From positions 62,001 through 126,000 of the forward strand of contig NZ_BJMM01000013.1 of NCBI RefSeq assembly GCF_006539165.1: a stretch of 64,000 nucleotides of DNA. Reading direction: 5' to 3'. Origin of the DNA: Streptomyces cacaoi (GTDB lineage: Bacteria; Actinomycetota; Actinomycetes; Streptomycetales; Streptomycetaceae). The position numbers and the translations under genes are program-made. Below, in pieces: positions 27,855 to 38,500 of this stretch. Position 1 is the stretch's first letter. The number at the start of each line of letters is the position of its first letter. The notes under the pieces are model-generated. The model saw only the letters and a list, made by a program, of their open reading frames with translations, was not told the DNA's origin and did no database searches.

Positions 27855-28157
27855 CTACGCGCGGAAATTGGCCGGATCACTGCGCTCGGGACGGTCGTAC
27901 CACGGAAGCGAGGGCAGTGCGGCGCTGTGCCGGCTGTCGGGGCCCTCCGTGCCGTCGCCGCCCTGGCCGCCCTCGTTGGCGGCCCAGAACAGGCGCAGCC
28001 GGGCGGGATGTTCGAGGGTCCAGGTGACGGCCGCGGCCACGCGGGCGTCGTCGGACGTGCGCAGCGCACACAGACCCATCCCGCTGAGGTCGGGCAGTGG
28101 CGTCGCCCCCTCCTCCTGCCCCGGGCTTCGGGGCGTGCCACCGATCCGCTTCGGCAC
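27855..28157 (-). CDS. Small FxsA-like protein, candidate peptide precursor for the HExxH enzyme
   Basis: A 100-residue protein with a GTG start and a strong GGGAGGAGA ribosome binding site. Its middle part (LPDLSGMGLCALRTSDDARVAAAVTWTLEHP, about residues 20-50) resembles the leader pattern of FxSxx-COOH precursor peptides (a D-L-x-G-x-x-L-x-x-L-R segment, then a short helix). The C-terminal half is Gly/Asp/Ser-rich, followed by PSLPWYDRPERSDP and ending NFRA. The canonical FxSxx terminus is not present, so it is a variant or only a relative. It lies immediately upstream of the HExxH gene, as a substrate gene would. No radical SAM partner (FxsB) is in the window. If it is not a precursor it may be a small adaptor; the position and leader resemblance favour a substrate. 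Confidence 0.6.
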   Translation of the reverse strand: MPKRIGGTPRSPGQEEGATPLPDLSGMGLCALRTSDDARVAAAVTWTLEHPARLRLFWAANEGGQGGDGTEGPDSRHSAALPSLPWYDRPERSDPANFRA

Positions 28158-28344
28158 GCTGTTCTCCTCCCTGACCCCCGCCCACGGGCGTCTACCCCGG
28201 ATGGGTTCTCTTTCCCGCGACCCGTTGACAAAAACCGGACGGGCGGCCGGAGCCGCCGCATTCGGCCGTGCGGAACCCCGGGCACCGCCGGGCCGCCCGC
28301 CTCCCCACCGCGCCCGGGACGTACCCCACCGCGGGCCGTCGGCC

Positions 28345-31300
28345 TCAGTCGGCGCCGCCCCGCGCCAGTTCCTCGATCCGCTCCCTGGTACGCCGCACCT
28401 CCTCCCACGGCACGTCCACGAGCCGTTCGCCGACCCGCCGCCATGCCTCGGCCGCCTCGCGGTAGGCGGCCAGCGCACGCTCGCGGCGGCCCCGGCCCCG
28501 ATGTTCCTCGCCCAGCGCGTGCCAGGCGCGCGCCGCCGTCGGGTCCGCCTCACCGCCGGCCTCCCCGGCCTCGTGCAGCGCCGTCGTCAACTCGCGCTCC
28601 GCCATGCCCCGCTGGGTGCTCTCCGGCGGGAACAGCGCCCGGGCCCGGCCGAGGTCGAGCCAGACCTCGGCACGGCGCGCCGGGCCGGGCTCCTGACGGG
28701 CCGCGCTCTCCAGCAGATGGCAGCCCTCGTACAGATCGGGGAGGAAGCCCTCGGTGCGGTAGCGCGCCAGCAGGGCGTCCCCCAGCAGCCGGGAGGCGCG
28801 CGTGACGGACGGGCCGCCGGTGGGCGCGCTCGTCAGCGCCTCGCGCAGCAGGTTCTCCGCCTCGCCCCGCCGGCCGGTCACGCCCAGCAGCATCTCCCCC
28901 CATTCGACGAGGAGTTCGCCCCGCTCGGCGCTGTAGGCGGGGGCCGACCGGACCGCGGCGGCGTACGCCTCGGCCGCCTCCTCCCACGAGCCGGCCTCGC
29001 GCAGCACCCCGGCCCGCGCCCAGGTGCAGCGCAGCCGCAGTCCGGCGCGCTCGTCGGCGGGGCCGTCCGACGGTGCGGCGGCTGCCGCGTCGTCCAGGAC
29101 ACGCAGCCGCTCGGCGGCCGGTGCGCCGGTCAGCCGCAGCGCGTCGGCCAGATCGAGGAGGGTGGCGCAGCGCTGCGCACCGGGGCCGGGCGCGGCCGGC
29201 GCGAAGGGCTCGTCGATGGCGCCGGTACCGGGGCCGCCGAGGGGGCCGGGGCGGTCGGGGGCGGCGCTGCCGTCGGGGGTGTCGGGGCGGACGGGGGTCG
29301 CTGAGGTGTCGGCGGGTTGCGGCGCCCAGGCGGCGCGTTCTGGCGGCATGTCGCTCGCTTCGCGGAGTTCACGGACGGCTTCCGGGGCCGCCCGGCGGCG
29401 GTGTTCGGGTGCGGCACGGGCCAGCGCGAGCAGCACCCGGCCGAGTCGGAGTCTACGGACCTGCTCCAGGTGCGGCGGGAGGTTCCGGCCTGCCCCGAGT
29501 GGCCGTGCCCCGGCGCCCTGTCCGGCCTCCCCACCGTCACCGTCTCCCCCGTCTGCACGATCTCCCCCGTCTCCCCCGGCCGACCGGTCCTCCCGGCCTC
29601 CCGCGCCTGCCCTCCGCTCTCCGACTCCCGCTGCTGCCGGGGGCGTTCGGGTTTCCTCGGGCTCGCCGGTCCCCTCGTCCGAGCCGAGGGCGCGCAGGGT
29701 GCGTTCGGCGGCCAGCAAGGGGGCGGGGCTGTCCGTCGTCCGCCACAGCTCGTACTCCACGGCGGCGCGCTCCAGCAGGGCGTGCGGGTCGGGGCCGGTC
29801 AGCAGGGCGGCGGCCTCGCGCAGCAGCGCGGCGGCGCCGGCGGAGGCGGCGGCCGGATCCGCGCCCCGGTGGGCGCCGGGCACCCGGGCCAGGGCGCGCA
29901 GGATGCGGGCCAGTGTGCGGCGGGGGCGGGCGCCGGCGTCCGCGGCGCACGCCGTCTCGGCCGCGGCGCGCGCCCGGTGCAGGAGCTGGACGTCGCGCTC
30001 GGCCTCCCACTGGTGCAGCAGCCGCTCGGCCTCCTCGGCGTGGTCGGCGGCCTCGGCGTCGGGGAGGTAGAACCGGACGACCTCGGCCGGCACCTGGGCG
30101 AACAGCTCGTCGTCCGCGGCCTGTCCGGCTCCCGGGCCGTCCGCCTCGCCGAACGCGCCGTCGGGGGCGACCGGTCCGCTGCCCCGTCCCGTCAGCCGGG
30201 CGACGGCGACGGCCGCGAAGTTGCGGGTGCCCCGGCCGAAGTGCCGGGAGACATGCGCTGACAGATGCTTCAGGACGAGGACGGCCGCGCTCCGGTCCAG
30301 CGACTGGAGCAGCAGCTCACGCACCCCGGGCACGAAGGCGTACCGGGGGCCGTCCTCGTCCGGGTCGGCGTAGCGCTCCAGCAGCCCGGACAGCAGCACC
30401 TCGGCCAGCTCCATGGGGCCGGTGTCGGGCAGCATCGCCTCCTGGACGAGGTGCATGACGGGCGGCACCAGCGGCACGACGGCCAGATGCCGTGCCAGAT
30501 CGCGGGCCCCGGGGGAGGCTCCGGCGTGGAAGGCGCGCAGCAGGGCGTGCGGGCCGCTCGCGCCGGGGGCGCCGGGCGCGGGCGGCGGGACGGCGGGGTG
30601 CAGGGGCCGCACCCAGGCGGCCGGGCCGGGCACCCCGCCGGGCACACCGCCGCCCGCCCCGCCGGACAGCAGCCGCGCCCAGTTGCCGAGGGCCTGCGGG
30701 GTGGGCAGCAGCACCGGGACGGGCAGGGCGTCCGGCTCGGCGGGCGGGCCGAAGCCCTCGGGGACGAAGCCGAACCGGCCGCTGCCCTCGCGCAGCAGCG
30801 TGCCGGGTTCGGCGGGCAGCGCGGTGCGCGGCCACAGCCGGGGCGGCAGCGGCTGTACGACGGCCACCGGGGTGCGGCGCGCCCAGCGGTGCAGCATCCG
30901 CTGGGCGCCGCCGTCCTGCCACAGGGGGCCGACGCAGTCGCTGAGCACGAGGGTCAACCGGCGTCCGGTGGGGTCGAGATGGCGGTCGGCGGGGCGTGCG
31001 CTTCCGGCGGCGCCGGGACCCGTGCGGCCGGCCAGGAGCGGGGTGCCGTCGGCGGCGCGGCTGAGGTGGCGCAGCCGGACGTCGCGGAAGACGCCGAGCT
31101 GTTCGCAGGCCAGGCGCAGCTGTTCGGCGGTGGGCTGCCAGACGGCCGCGGTGGGCGAGGCGTCCACCAGGATCTGGAGTTCGCCCCGCCGGCGGGTGAC
31201 CCGGGCGAAGACGGGGTGGACGACGGCGGCGCGGGCGCTCAGCTCCGCCGTGGCCTCCTCGTCCAGCTCTCCCGCCGCGGGCGGCAGCGGCGGCCGGTAG

Positions 31301-31884
31301 CGCTGGAGCGGCCGCAACGCACGGTGCAGCAGCGCGAGTCCGGGCAGCGCCCGGGCGGCGGGGGCGCGCACCGGGATGCCGGTGCGCGGGGCGCCGCCGC
31401 TCCGGCGGGCCGGGTACAGCTCGACCGACGGTGCGCGGGACGGCTCGGTGGACGCGGGCGGCACCGGCGCCGCGCCGTCCCCGCCATCCCCGCCGTTTTC
31501 GCTGTTTCCGCCGTCCCTGCCGTCCCCGCCGTCCCCGTCGTCCCGGCCGGTGGCGTCGGCCGGTTCCGGTCGGGGGTCCGGGCCGGGGGCGCCGTCCGCG
31601 GGACGGCCGGCCGCCGGGCCGGTCGCCGTCTCCGGGTGGGCGGCGAGGGAGCCGTCCCCCGGCGCTTCCGCGTCTGCTGCCGCTTCCGGCGGGGCCGCCG
31701 GTGCCGTCCAGCGGGCGAGCCACAGCGCCTCGGCGACCTCCTCGGAGGTGGGCTCCGGCCCGGCGGAGCGCAGCCGGGCGACCAGTTCCGCGACGAGCGC
31801 GATCGGCCGGTCCGCCGCCCGTCCGGTCGGGGACGGCGGCGGGACGCCCGGCGGGCGCTGCGGCGGCTCAGGCGGCGGGCTCAC
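28345..31884 (-). CDS. SAV_2336-type vWA-like protein with C-terminal TPR region (copy A)
   Basis: A 1179-residue protein, third member of a vWA-MoxR-VMAP ternary set. A short N-terminal helix (LVAELVARLRSAGPEPTSEEVAEALWLARW) is followed by a disordered Asp/Gly/Pro linker (about 70-165). Then comes the SAV_2336 N-terminal/vWA-like domain, with a MIDAS-type motif LVDASPT (near 239) and LTLVLSDCVGPLW, and a helical domain (EAMLPDTGPMELAEVLLSGLL, AAVLVLKHLSAHVSRHFG). The last 500 residues carry Ala/Arg-rich TPR-like helices (for example AAEAYAAAVRSAPAYSAERGELLVEWGEMLLG). The GTG start is 6 bases after the MoxR stop. Unlike copy B, it carries TPRs in place of a VMAP module. Probably cytosolic. 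Binding partners are inferred, not shown. Confidence 0.85.
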   Translation of the reverse strand: MSPPPEPPQRPPGVPPPSPTGRAADRPIALVAELVARLRSAGPEPTSEEVAEALWLARWTAPAAPPEAAADAEAPGDGSLAAHPETATGPAAGRPADGAPGPDPRPEPADATGRDDGDGGDGRDGGNSENGGDGGDGAAPVPPASTEPSRAPSVELYPARRSGGAPRTGIPVRAPAARALPGLALLHRALRPLQRYRPPLPPAAGELDEEATAELSARAAVVHPVFARVTRRRGELQILVDASPTAAVWQPTAEQLRLACEQLGVFRDVRLRHLSRAADGTPLLAGRTGPGAAGSARPADRHLDPTGRRLTLVLSDCVGPLWQDGGAQRMLHRWARRTPVAVVQPLPPRLWPRTALPAEPGTLLREGSGRFGFVPEGFGPPAEPDALPVPVLLPTPQALGNWARLLSGGAGGGVPGGVPGPAAWVRPLHPAVPPPAPGAPGASGPHALLRAFHAGASPGARDLARHLAVVPLVPPVMHLVQEAMLPDTGPMELAEVLLSGLLERYADPDEDGPRYAFVPGVRELLLQSLDRSAAVLVLKHLSAHVSRHFGRGTRNFAAVAVARLTGRGSGPVAPDGAFGEADGPGAGQAADDELFAQVPAEVVRFYLPDAEAADHAEEAERLLHQWEAERDVQLLHRARAAAETACAADAGARPRRTLARILRALARVPGAHRGADPAAASAGAAALLREAAALLTGPDPHALLERAAVEYELWRTTDSPAPLLAAERTLRALGSDEGTGEPEETRTPPAAAGVGERRAGAGGREDRSAGGDGGDRADGGDGDGGEAGQGAGARPLGAGRNLPPHLEQVRRLRLGRVLLALARAAPEHRRRAAPEAVRELREASDMPPERAAWAPQPADTSATPVRPDTPDGSAAPDRPGPLGGPGTGAIDEPFAPAAPGPGAQRCATLLDLADALRLTGAPAAERLRVLDDAAAAAPSDGPADERAGLRLRCTWARAGVLREAGSWEEAAEAYAAAVRSAPAYSAERGELLVEWGEMLLGVTGRRGEAENLLREALTSAPTGGPSVTRASRLLGDALLARYRTEGFLPDLYEGCHLLESAARQEPGPARRAEVWLDLGRARALFPPESTQRGMAERELTTALHEAGEAGGEADPTAARAWHALGEEHRGRGRRERALAAYREAAEAWRRVGERLVDVPWEEVRRTRERIEELARGGAD

Positions 31885-31890
31885 GGCGGA

Positions 31891-32946
31891 TCACCGGGGG
31901 CGGTCCAGCGGGCGCATGAGGATCTCCGCGAGCCGGTCCCGGGTGACCCGCTCGGCGCCCTGTGCCCGCTGGGTGAGGAAGAGGGCGTTGAGGAGCTGAT
32001 CGGTGGCCAGCACCTGGCCGGGCTCGCGGCGCAGGAAGCGTTCGACGAGTGCGGCGCCCTCCTGGAGCGCCTCCTCGCCCAGGTGCGCCGCGACCATCGC
32101 GGCGAGCTGTTCGTCCCCGGGCGGCTCCAGGTCGAGTTGCACGCAGCGGCGCAACAGGGCCGCGGGGAAGTCCCGTTCGCCGTTGGAGGTGAGCACGATG
32201 AACGGGAAGACGGTGCACCGCACCCGGCCGCCGGTGATCCGGACGCGGTCGCCGTCGGCGGTGAGCACCTCGGCGTGCGGCTCGCGTTCGGCGATCCGCT
32301 CCAGCTCCGGGATGGTGAACTCGCCCTCCTCCAGCACGTTCAGCAGATCGCTGGGCAGGTCGATGTCGCTCTTGTCCAGCTCGTCGACGAGCAGCACCCG
32401 GGGACGCGGCGGTGCTCCGGGCTCCCCGCCCGCGGGCAGCAGCGCGGTGCCGAGCGGGCCGAGCCGCAGATAGGAGCCGATCGGCGGCCGCGCCTCCGGC
32501 CCGGCGCCGGGATCCCCGCCGGCCACGGCCCGGTCCAGCTGGACGTCCTGGAGGCGGCCGATGGCGTCGTAGTGGTAGAGCCCGTCCTTGAGGGTGGTGC
32601 GGCTGACGACGGGCCAGCGCAGCACCCGGCCCAGCCCCAGCTCGTGCGCGACGGCGTGCGCCAGCGTGGACTTGCCGGTGCCGGGGTTGCCGGTCACCAG
32701 CAGCGGACGGCGCAGATACAGCGCGGCGTTGACCGCCTCGACCTCCTCGGGCCGCGGGTGCAGGCTCTCCACGAGTCTGCGGTGCGCGCCGAGTCTGCGT
32801 GCGGACTCGCCGTCGGCGCCTGCGGCGTCCTCGGGGGCACCGGGCTCGTGCGGAGCACCGAAGTCGCGCCAGGGCGGCGGCTCGGGCAGCCGGCGGATGC
32901 CCTCGTGCGGTACGCCCGCCCCCCGGTAGATGCGCCAGTCGCTCAC
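31891..32946 (-). CDS. MoxR-family AAA+ ATPase (copy A)
   Basis: A 351-residue AAA+ ATPase. Walker A is GNPGTGKST (about 83-91), Walker B is VLLVDELDKSDIDLP (about 185), the sensor 1 region is IVLTSNGERDFPAALLRRC, and the RLPEPPPWRDF N-terminal motif is shared with copy B. MoxR ATPases act as chaperones that remodel vWA partner proteins. The GTG start has a GAGGAG ribosome binding site and lies 10 bases after the VMAP-A stop; the next gene begins 6 bases after its own stop, so VMAP-A, MoxR-A and SAV_2336-A form one operon. The frame is open far upstream but overlaps the VMAP gene, so that extension is not coding. Confidence 0.93.
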   Translation of the reverse strand: MSDWRIYRGAGVPHEGIRRLPEPPPWRDFGAPHEPGAPEDAAGADGESARRLGAHRRLVESLHPRPEEVEAVNAALYLRRPLLVTGNPGTGKSTLAHAVAHELGLGRVLRWPVVSRTTLKDGLYHYDAIGRLQDVQLDRAVAGGDPGAGPEARPPIGSYLRLGPLGTALLPAGGEPGAPPRPRVLLVDELDKSDIDLPSDLLNVLEEGEFTIPELERIAEREPHAEVLTADGDRVRITGGRVRCTVFPFIVLTSNGERDFPAALLRRCVQLDLEPPGDEQLAAMVAAHLGEEALQEGAALVERFLRREPGQVLATDQLLNALFLTQRAQGAERVTRDRLAEILMRPLDRPR

Positions 32947-32956
32947 GGTGTGCTCC

Positions 32957-35158
32957 TCATGGCAGTCGCGGTCCGGGCATGAGCGGTGGTTCACGCAGCG
33001 CGGCCTCGGGCACCTCGTCGGGCGGGTGGTGGAACAGCACGATGTGCCGTGCCCAGGCCGCGGACGGGTGTTCGGGGCCGCCGTCGTCCGCGTCGGCGTT
33101 CGCGGTGCGCAGGGTGCGGATGTGCGCCGGAAGGTGCTCGGCCGAGTGCGCCTCGGCCAGCAGCGCGCCCGCGCACTCCAGGAAGCGGGCGCAGTCCCCG
33201 TGCCGGACGGGAGGCTCGCCCCGCGCCCCGGCGGAACGGCCGGATCCGCCCGCCTCGCCCTCCGGTTCGGTGTGCCGCCACAGGGCGACGACATGGCCGG
33301 CCGCGAGCGCCGCCGCCAGCGCCCGCGCCCCGGCTCCGGCCCCCGCGCCGGAGCAGTGCACGGGAACGGCGCCCGGCGGTGCGGCGCGCAGCCTGCCGTA
33401 CGCCGCGTGCCCGCCCTCGGCGCCGGCGCCCGTGTGCCCCTCCCGGGGCACCTCGCTGCGCAGCGGCACCGCCTCCAGCGGCCCCTCGGCGACGCCCTTC
33501 GCCCGGGCCCGCCACTCCGGGGTGACGCCGTGGTCCCGGCGCTCCCGGCTGCGGACGACGACGAGCCTGCGCTGCCCGAGCGGCAGCGTGTGCGGGTTGT
33601 ACGGGTCGGCCGGGTCGTGCGGCCGCGCCCGCCAGCGGTCGACGGGTTCGTCGAAGAGCGTGTGCGGCAGGACGAAGGCGACGGAGGCCAGATGGTCGTC
33701 GACGTCGCACTGGTCCAGCGCGCGGGAGAGCGCGCCGCGCAGCTCCTCCTCCAGGCAGGCGCGCGGGGCGTCCTGTTCGCTGGTCGCCACGAGGGTGCCG
33801 CCCGGCGCACCGGCCGGGGCGCCCTCGCCGTCCGGGCCGGCGGGCCGTTCGACGACGGCGACGCGCCAGGCGTGGCTCCCGGTGCCGTAGAGATCGGGGT
33901 CGATCTCGACGAGGACGTCGGCGCGGCGGGCGGGGGCACCGGCCGGATCCGCGCCGCCGCTGGCGAGGATGTCGCGGATCCGCCGCCGGGTGCGGCCGGA
34001 GTGCAGCACCGGTTCCGTCGCCTCCACCCAGGTGCGCAGCGCCTCGGCAGCCGGTGCGGGCGCGTCCGCCGCCGGCGCCGCGGCCGTGTGCACCAGCGCG
34101 GCGTAGACCACGACGGCCTCCAGCTCGCGCCCGGGCACGTGTTCGCCCGGCTGCACCCGGCCGTCCCGCGGCTCGTACAGCAGCCCGGCGCCCTCCCGCC
34201 AGCTGCGCGGATCGTGCTCGCGCACCCCGAGCGGGTCCTCCATGACGGCGTCCCGCGCCTCGTTGACCAGCCGCAGCACCTGGCCGGCGGCGGCGGGCGG
34301 CGCCAACCCGGCCAGCAGTCCGTACAGTTCGGCGCGGCGGCCGGGCGTGAACCCGTAGCCCGAGCCGCCCGCCGCCGGCTCGGCGCGGGCCTGGCGGCGC
34401 GGCCAGCTGTCCCCGGGGCCGAGGTACCGCGTGCGGTGGTGCCGGTCGTGCGCCGCGAGCACCTCGTGCAGCACCCGGGCGCCGCGGGGGCCGGCGTCGC
34501 ACAGCGCGCGCAGCGCCGTGCCGGGGACGGCCATGCCCGAGCCGTCGCTGCGGCGTCTGTTCTTGATCGTGCCCACCACGGCGCCGCGGGCGAGATCCAC
34601 CACGGGCCCGCCCGAGCACCCCTCGGTGTACCGGCCGGCGCTGAGGATCAGCGGGCCCTTGCTGCCGCCGGCGGCGTGGCAGACGTCCGCGTAGAACAGC
34701 GGTTCGCCGGGCACCGGTCCCGGCATCCAGCCGTACAGGCCGACGTCGGCGGGGGTGAGCGCCGAACGGTCGCTGAGCCAGAGGCAGTCGGTGTCGTCCC
34801 CGGCGGCGTCCGGCACCCGCAGCAGCGCGAGATCGGGGAACGGCCACGGGGACGGCGGCGTGCGCGGGTCCTGCGGCGCGGGCAGCCCGAACGCCAGCTC
34901 GCCGGTGAGGACTTCGCCGTCCTCCCTCGTGATGCCGATGGCCCGCTCCCCCTTCCACACTGCCGCTGCGCCCGGGCCGACGACATGGGCACAGGTGAGC
35001 ACCCAGCCCGGCGCGACGAAGTACCCGCTCCCCCACAGCGCGGCCTCGCGGCCGTGCCGGCCCGTGGCGCCGATGGCTCCGTCATACCCGTCGCCGGGTG
35101 CCCCGATGCGCACGACCGACGCCCGGACGGCGGCCTCGGAGCCCGTGGGGGCGTTCAC
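32957..35158 (-). CDS. Trypsin-like protease with VMAP C-terminal region (copy A)
   Basis: A 733-residue protein, first gene of ternary set A. The N-terminal S1 (trypsin-like) domain has a complete triad: His in GWVLTCAHVV (H58), Asp in FPDLALLRV (D109) and Ser in EGCSGGPVVD (S182). The middle helical region (GRRAELYGLLAGLAPPAAAGQVLRLV) and the C-terminal region (ADVLVEIDPDLYG, AWRVAVVER, ALSRALDQCDVDDHLASVAFVLPHTLFDEPVDRW) match the VMAP-type (vWA-MoxR-associated protein) architecture. There is no signal peptide, so proteolysis would be cytoplasmic. The start is uncertain: GTG 35158 precedes the first domain strand, and the frame is open to 35239. Such proteases are thought to be unleashed by the vWA/MoxR pair. 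Confidence 0.85.
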   Translation of the reverse strand: MNAPTGSEAAVRASVVRIGAPGDGYDGAIGATGRHGREAALWGSGYFVAPGWVLTCAHVVGPGAAAVWKGERAIGITREDGEVLTGELAFGLPAPQDPRTPPSPWPFPDLALLRVPDAAGDDTDCLWLSDRSALTPADVGLYGWMPGPVPGEPLFYADVCHAAGGSKGPLILSAGRYTEGCSGGPVVDLARGAVVGTIKNRRRSDGSGMAVPGTALRALCDAGPRGARVLHEVLAAHDRHHRTRYLGPGDSWPRRQARAEPAAGGSGYGFTPGRRAELYGLLAGLAPPAAAGQVLRLVNEARDAVMEDPLGVREHDPRSWREGAGLLYEPRDGRVQPGEHVPGRELEAVVVYAALVHTAAAPAADAPAPAAEALRTWVEATEPVLHSGRTRRRIRDILASGGADPAGAPARRADVLVEIDPDLYGTGSHAWRVAVVERPAGPDGEGAPAGAPGGTLVATSEQDAPRACLEEELRGALSRALDQCDVDDHLASVAFVLPHTLFDEPVDRWRARPHDPADPYNPHTLPLGQRRLVVVRSRERRDHGVTPEWRARAKGVAEGPLEAVPLRSEVPREGHTGAGAEGGHAAYGRLRAAPPGAVPVHCSGAGAGAGARALAAALAAGHVVALWRHTEPEGEAGGSGRSAGARGEPPVRHGDCARFLECAGALLAEAHSAEHLPAHIRTLRTANADADDGGPEHPSAAWARHIVLFHHPPDEVPEAALREPPLMPGPRLP

Positions 35159-35536
35159 CGGGCACTCATCGGGCACGGGGCGCGCGTCCCGGCACGCCGT
35201 GTCGTTCCGCCCCGCGCACACCGGGCCGCCCGTCCACACCGGACCACCCGCCGTTCACGGCTGCCGTCCCCGTCACGCCGACCCCCCTCGTCCGCCTCGC
35301 TCCGGCACGGCTCCGGCCGTCCCCGCTGTCCCCGTTGTCCCCGCGTGCCGCTCTCCCCAAGCGGACCGGCCGCGCACCGGTGTCCGGAAAGCGGCGGGGG
35401 CGGATGGTCGTCGAGGCTAGTGCCCGGGCCCGCCGGGCGGGAGGGGGCGTCGGGGCGCCGGAGGCGTCACGCCGCCCGCGGGGCCCGACGTGCCCGCGAG
35501 GGTGCGCGGTGCGCGGCCCGGCGGACGTGCACCGTG
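35159..35536. other. Intergenic region between ternary sets A and B
   Basis: About 378 bases with no gene on either strand. On the minus strand it is the leader of set A. A TAGCCT hexamer (complement near 35415-35420) could be a -10 box, but no -35 box is evident. The stretch separates the two operons and probably holds the set A promoter. Confidence 0.4.
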
Positions 35537-38500
35537 TCACCCGCCCGGTGCGCCGCGCCGGCGCAGCCGGGGTGCGGGCAGCGGCCAGGAGTCGTCGGCG
35601 GGCGCGTCCGGCGGGTCGTAGAGGACGGCGAGGTCGCGCACCCAGCGGGTGGCCGGCCCGTCCTCGCGCTGCTGTGCCCGGCGCAGCGCGTGCACCAGGT
35701 CGAGCAGTCCCTCGGCGTCCCCGGCGCGGCGTACGCACTCGAAGGCGCGCTGCTGGAACTCCTCGCAGCCCTCGTGCTCGCCCTCGTCGCGGCGCCACAG
35801 GAGCAGCCCGTACCCGGCGCGCAGGGCAGCGGCCACGGCCTGGGCCGCCTGCGGGTCGGACCGGTGCGAGACGGGCCCGCAGTGCACCGGAACGGTGTTG
35901 TCCGGGCAGGAGTTGAGCCGGTGGTGGATGTCGCCCGCGTCCTCGCCCAGCAGCAGCGGCACGGGCTCCAGGCCGGACGCCTGCTCCCGGTGTATGCCCT
36001 CCCAGCGGTCCCGACGCCGGGGGTGCCGGCGGCGGCCCCGGGCCATGACGGTGATGTGCCGCGTGGCGCCCAGCGGCGGCCCGGTGCCGACCCGCCAGGC
36101 GTCCACCGGCAGATCGAACAGCTCGGGCGGCAGCGCGAAGCGGACACCGGCGACGCCCTGCCCGACGTCGCCGAGGTCCAGCGCGAAGGACAGCGGGCCG
36201 GACAGCTCGCCGGGCAGGCCCTCCGCGGTGTCCGGGCCGTGCCCCGTCTCGATCAGGGTGCTGCGCTCCCCGTGCTCCAGCTCGACGCTCCAGTCGTAGC
36301 GCACCCCGGAGGGGCCGGCGACCGGGTCGAGGTGCACCGCGACCCCGCCGTACTGGGCGGCCGGCGGCGGGTCCTCCAGGGTGCGCAGCACCTCCTCGCG
36401 CACCGGGCCCTCGGGCAGGCTCGCCGCGACGGACTCCGCCCAGGCGTGCAGCGCCTCCCACGGCCGGCGCGGCCCGCCCGGGCCGTACGCCGCCCACACC
36501 CGCACCGCGTACCGCAGCACGTCCGCCACGCCCGGCTCGGCGGTGGCCGCGCGCACCATCGCGACGCCGTCCCGCCAGCCCAGCGGCCCGGGCACGGCGT
36601 AGCCGTAGGGGCCGACGACACCGCTGACCAGCTCCAGCACCGTGGAGGCCGAGGCGGGCGGCTCCAGCCGGGCGAGGATCCCGTACAGATAGGCGCGCCG
36701 GACCGGGCCGAATCCGGTGTCCTCCGGTGCGTTCCGCTGGGCCTGCCGGGGCCAGCTGTGCCCGCCGGAGGACAGCCGCCTCCAGTGGTGCAGATCGTGC
36801 GCGCGCACCAGCGCACGCCAGGGCAGCCGCCCGCCGTCCGGCGCACCGGCCCACACCGGGCGCCGCCGTCGCCTCGCCGCGCCGGGCACGGGGACGTGCA
36901 CACCGACGACCTCGCCGGTGGCGGCGTCCCGCACCGGCGCGCCCGGGCGCGGCTCGGTGTGCTCGCGCGGCCGGGGACCGTCCGGGCCGCCGGCGACGGT
37001 GGTGAACTCCGGCCCCCGGGACGGGGATCCGGGCGCCCAGCCCTGTACGAGGACGGCGGCGTCCTCGTCGGCCTGCTGGTCGGCGAGCCACAGGCAGTCG
37101 GGGGCCGCGGCCTCCGGCACCTGGACGAAGGCGAGGGGGCGCTGCCATGCCGGGGCCGTCCTGTCGGTGGTCCGCACGGCCGTGAAGCGCTGCCCGGTGG
37201 CGGTCTCGACGGTGACGCGGTCCTCCGCCGCCCCGGCCGCCGGCACGGTGACGACCCAGCCGGGCGCGAGGAAGAAGCCGTTCACCCAGGGCCCGCCGCC
37301 CTCCGGGACGACCCGGACGACGGCCCGCCGCACCTCCTGCGCCTCGCGGCCCCGCGCACCCGGGCCCGCAACGCCGCTGCGGCCCGCGCTCTCCGCACCG
37401 TCGGCGCCGTCGGCGCTGTCGGCGCTGTCGGCTGCTGTGTCGGTGCGGCCCGCGCTGTCCGCACGGTCGGCGGGATCGACGCGCTCGACGCCGGGGAGGG
37501 TGCCGGGGGCCGGGCGTTCCGCCGGCTCCACCGGCTCCGGCTCGCCGCCGAAGCGGCGTACGACGGCGGCCGGTACCTCGGCGAAGGCCGGCGGCAGGTC
37601 CGCCGGATCGGCCGGTGCCCCCGCGTCCGGCGGCTCGGTGCCGGTGAGCCGGGCGAGGGCGTACGCGGGGAAGTTGCGGCTGCGGCGGCCGAAGTGGCGC
37701 TCCACATAGGCGGACACGTGCTTGAGGACGAGGACGGCCTCGCCCTTCGGCAGGGACCGCAGCAGCGTACGGCGCACCCCGGGCGCGAAGGCGTAGGCGT
37801 CCTCGGCGGCCCCCGGCTCCCCCTCGGCCCGGTGCAGCAGCCCGCTGAGCACCACTTCGGCCAGCACCTCGGGCCCCGTCGAGGGCAGCATCGTGCGCTG
37901 CACCAGCTGCATGACGGGCAGGGTCAGCGGCGCGGCCGACAGGCAGACGGCCAGCCGGACGGCCTCCCGGGACGCCGTCGTCCGGAAGGCGCGCAGCAGT
38001 TCGGCCGCGCGCCGGTCCCCGGTGGGGCGCGCGGGCCGGGGCCCGGCCGAGGGGTGGTCGGGCCGCACCCAGCCCACGGCACCGGGCTGGGACAGCCCCG
38101 TGCTGCCCGACAGCAGCCGGGCCCAGGCGCCCAGCGCGTCCCGGTTGAGCGCGAGGACCGGCACCGGCAGCGCCCGCGCGCCGGGCGCTGCCCGTGCGGT
38201 GGGTCCTCCGGTGAACGCCAGGCGTGCGCCCCGGCCTTCGCGGCGGCGCAGCACACCGGGTTCGGCGGGCAGATGGGTGCGCCGCCACAGCCGCTGGGGC
38301 AGCGGCTGGACGAGGGCGACGGGCGCGCCCGAGGCCCAGTGGTGCAGCAGCCGCTGCATCCGTCCCGCGCGCCACAGCGGCCCCGCGCAGTCGCTCAGCA
38401 CGAGCGTGAGCTGCTGCCCGGTGGGATCGCGCAGCCGCTCGGCGGGGCAGGGCATCCGCCGGCCCGCGTGGTCGGGGCTCGCCAGGACGGTGCCGTCCCG

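Noticed and set aside
27855..28157. Canonical FxSxx-COOH precursor peptide
   Set aside because: The leader-like region fits but the C-terminus is NFRA, not FxSxx, and there is no FxsB. It is listed only as an FxsA-like candidate.
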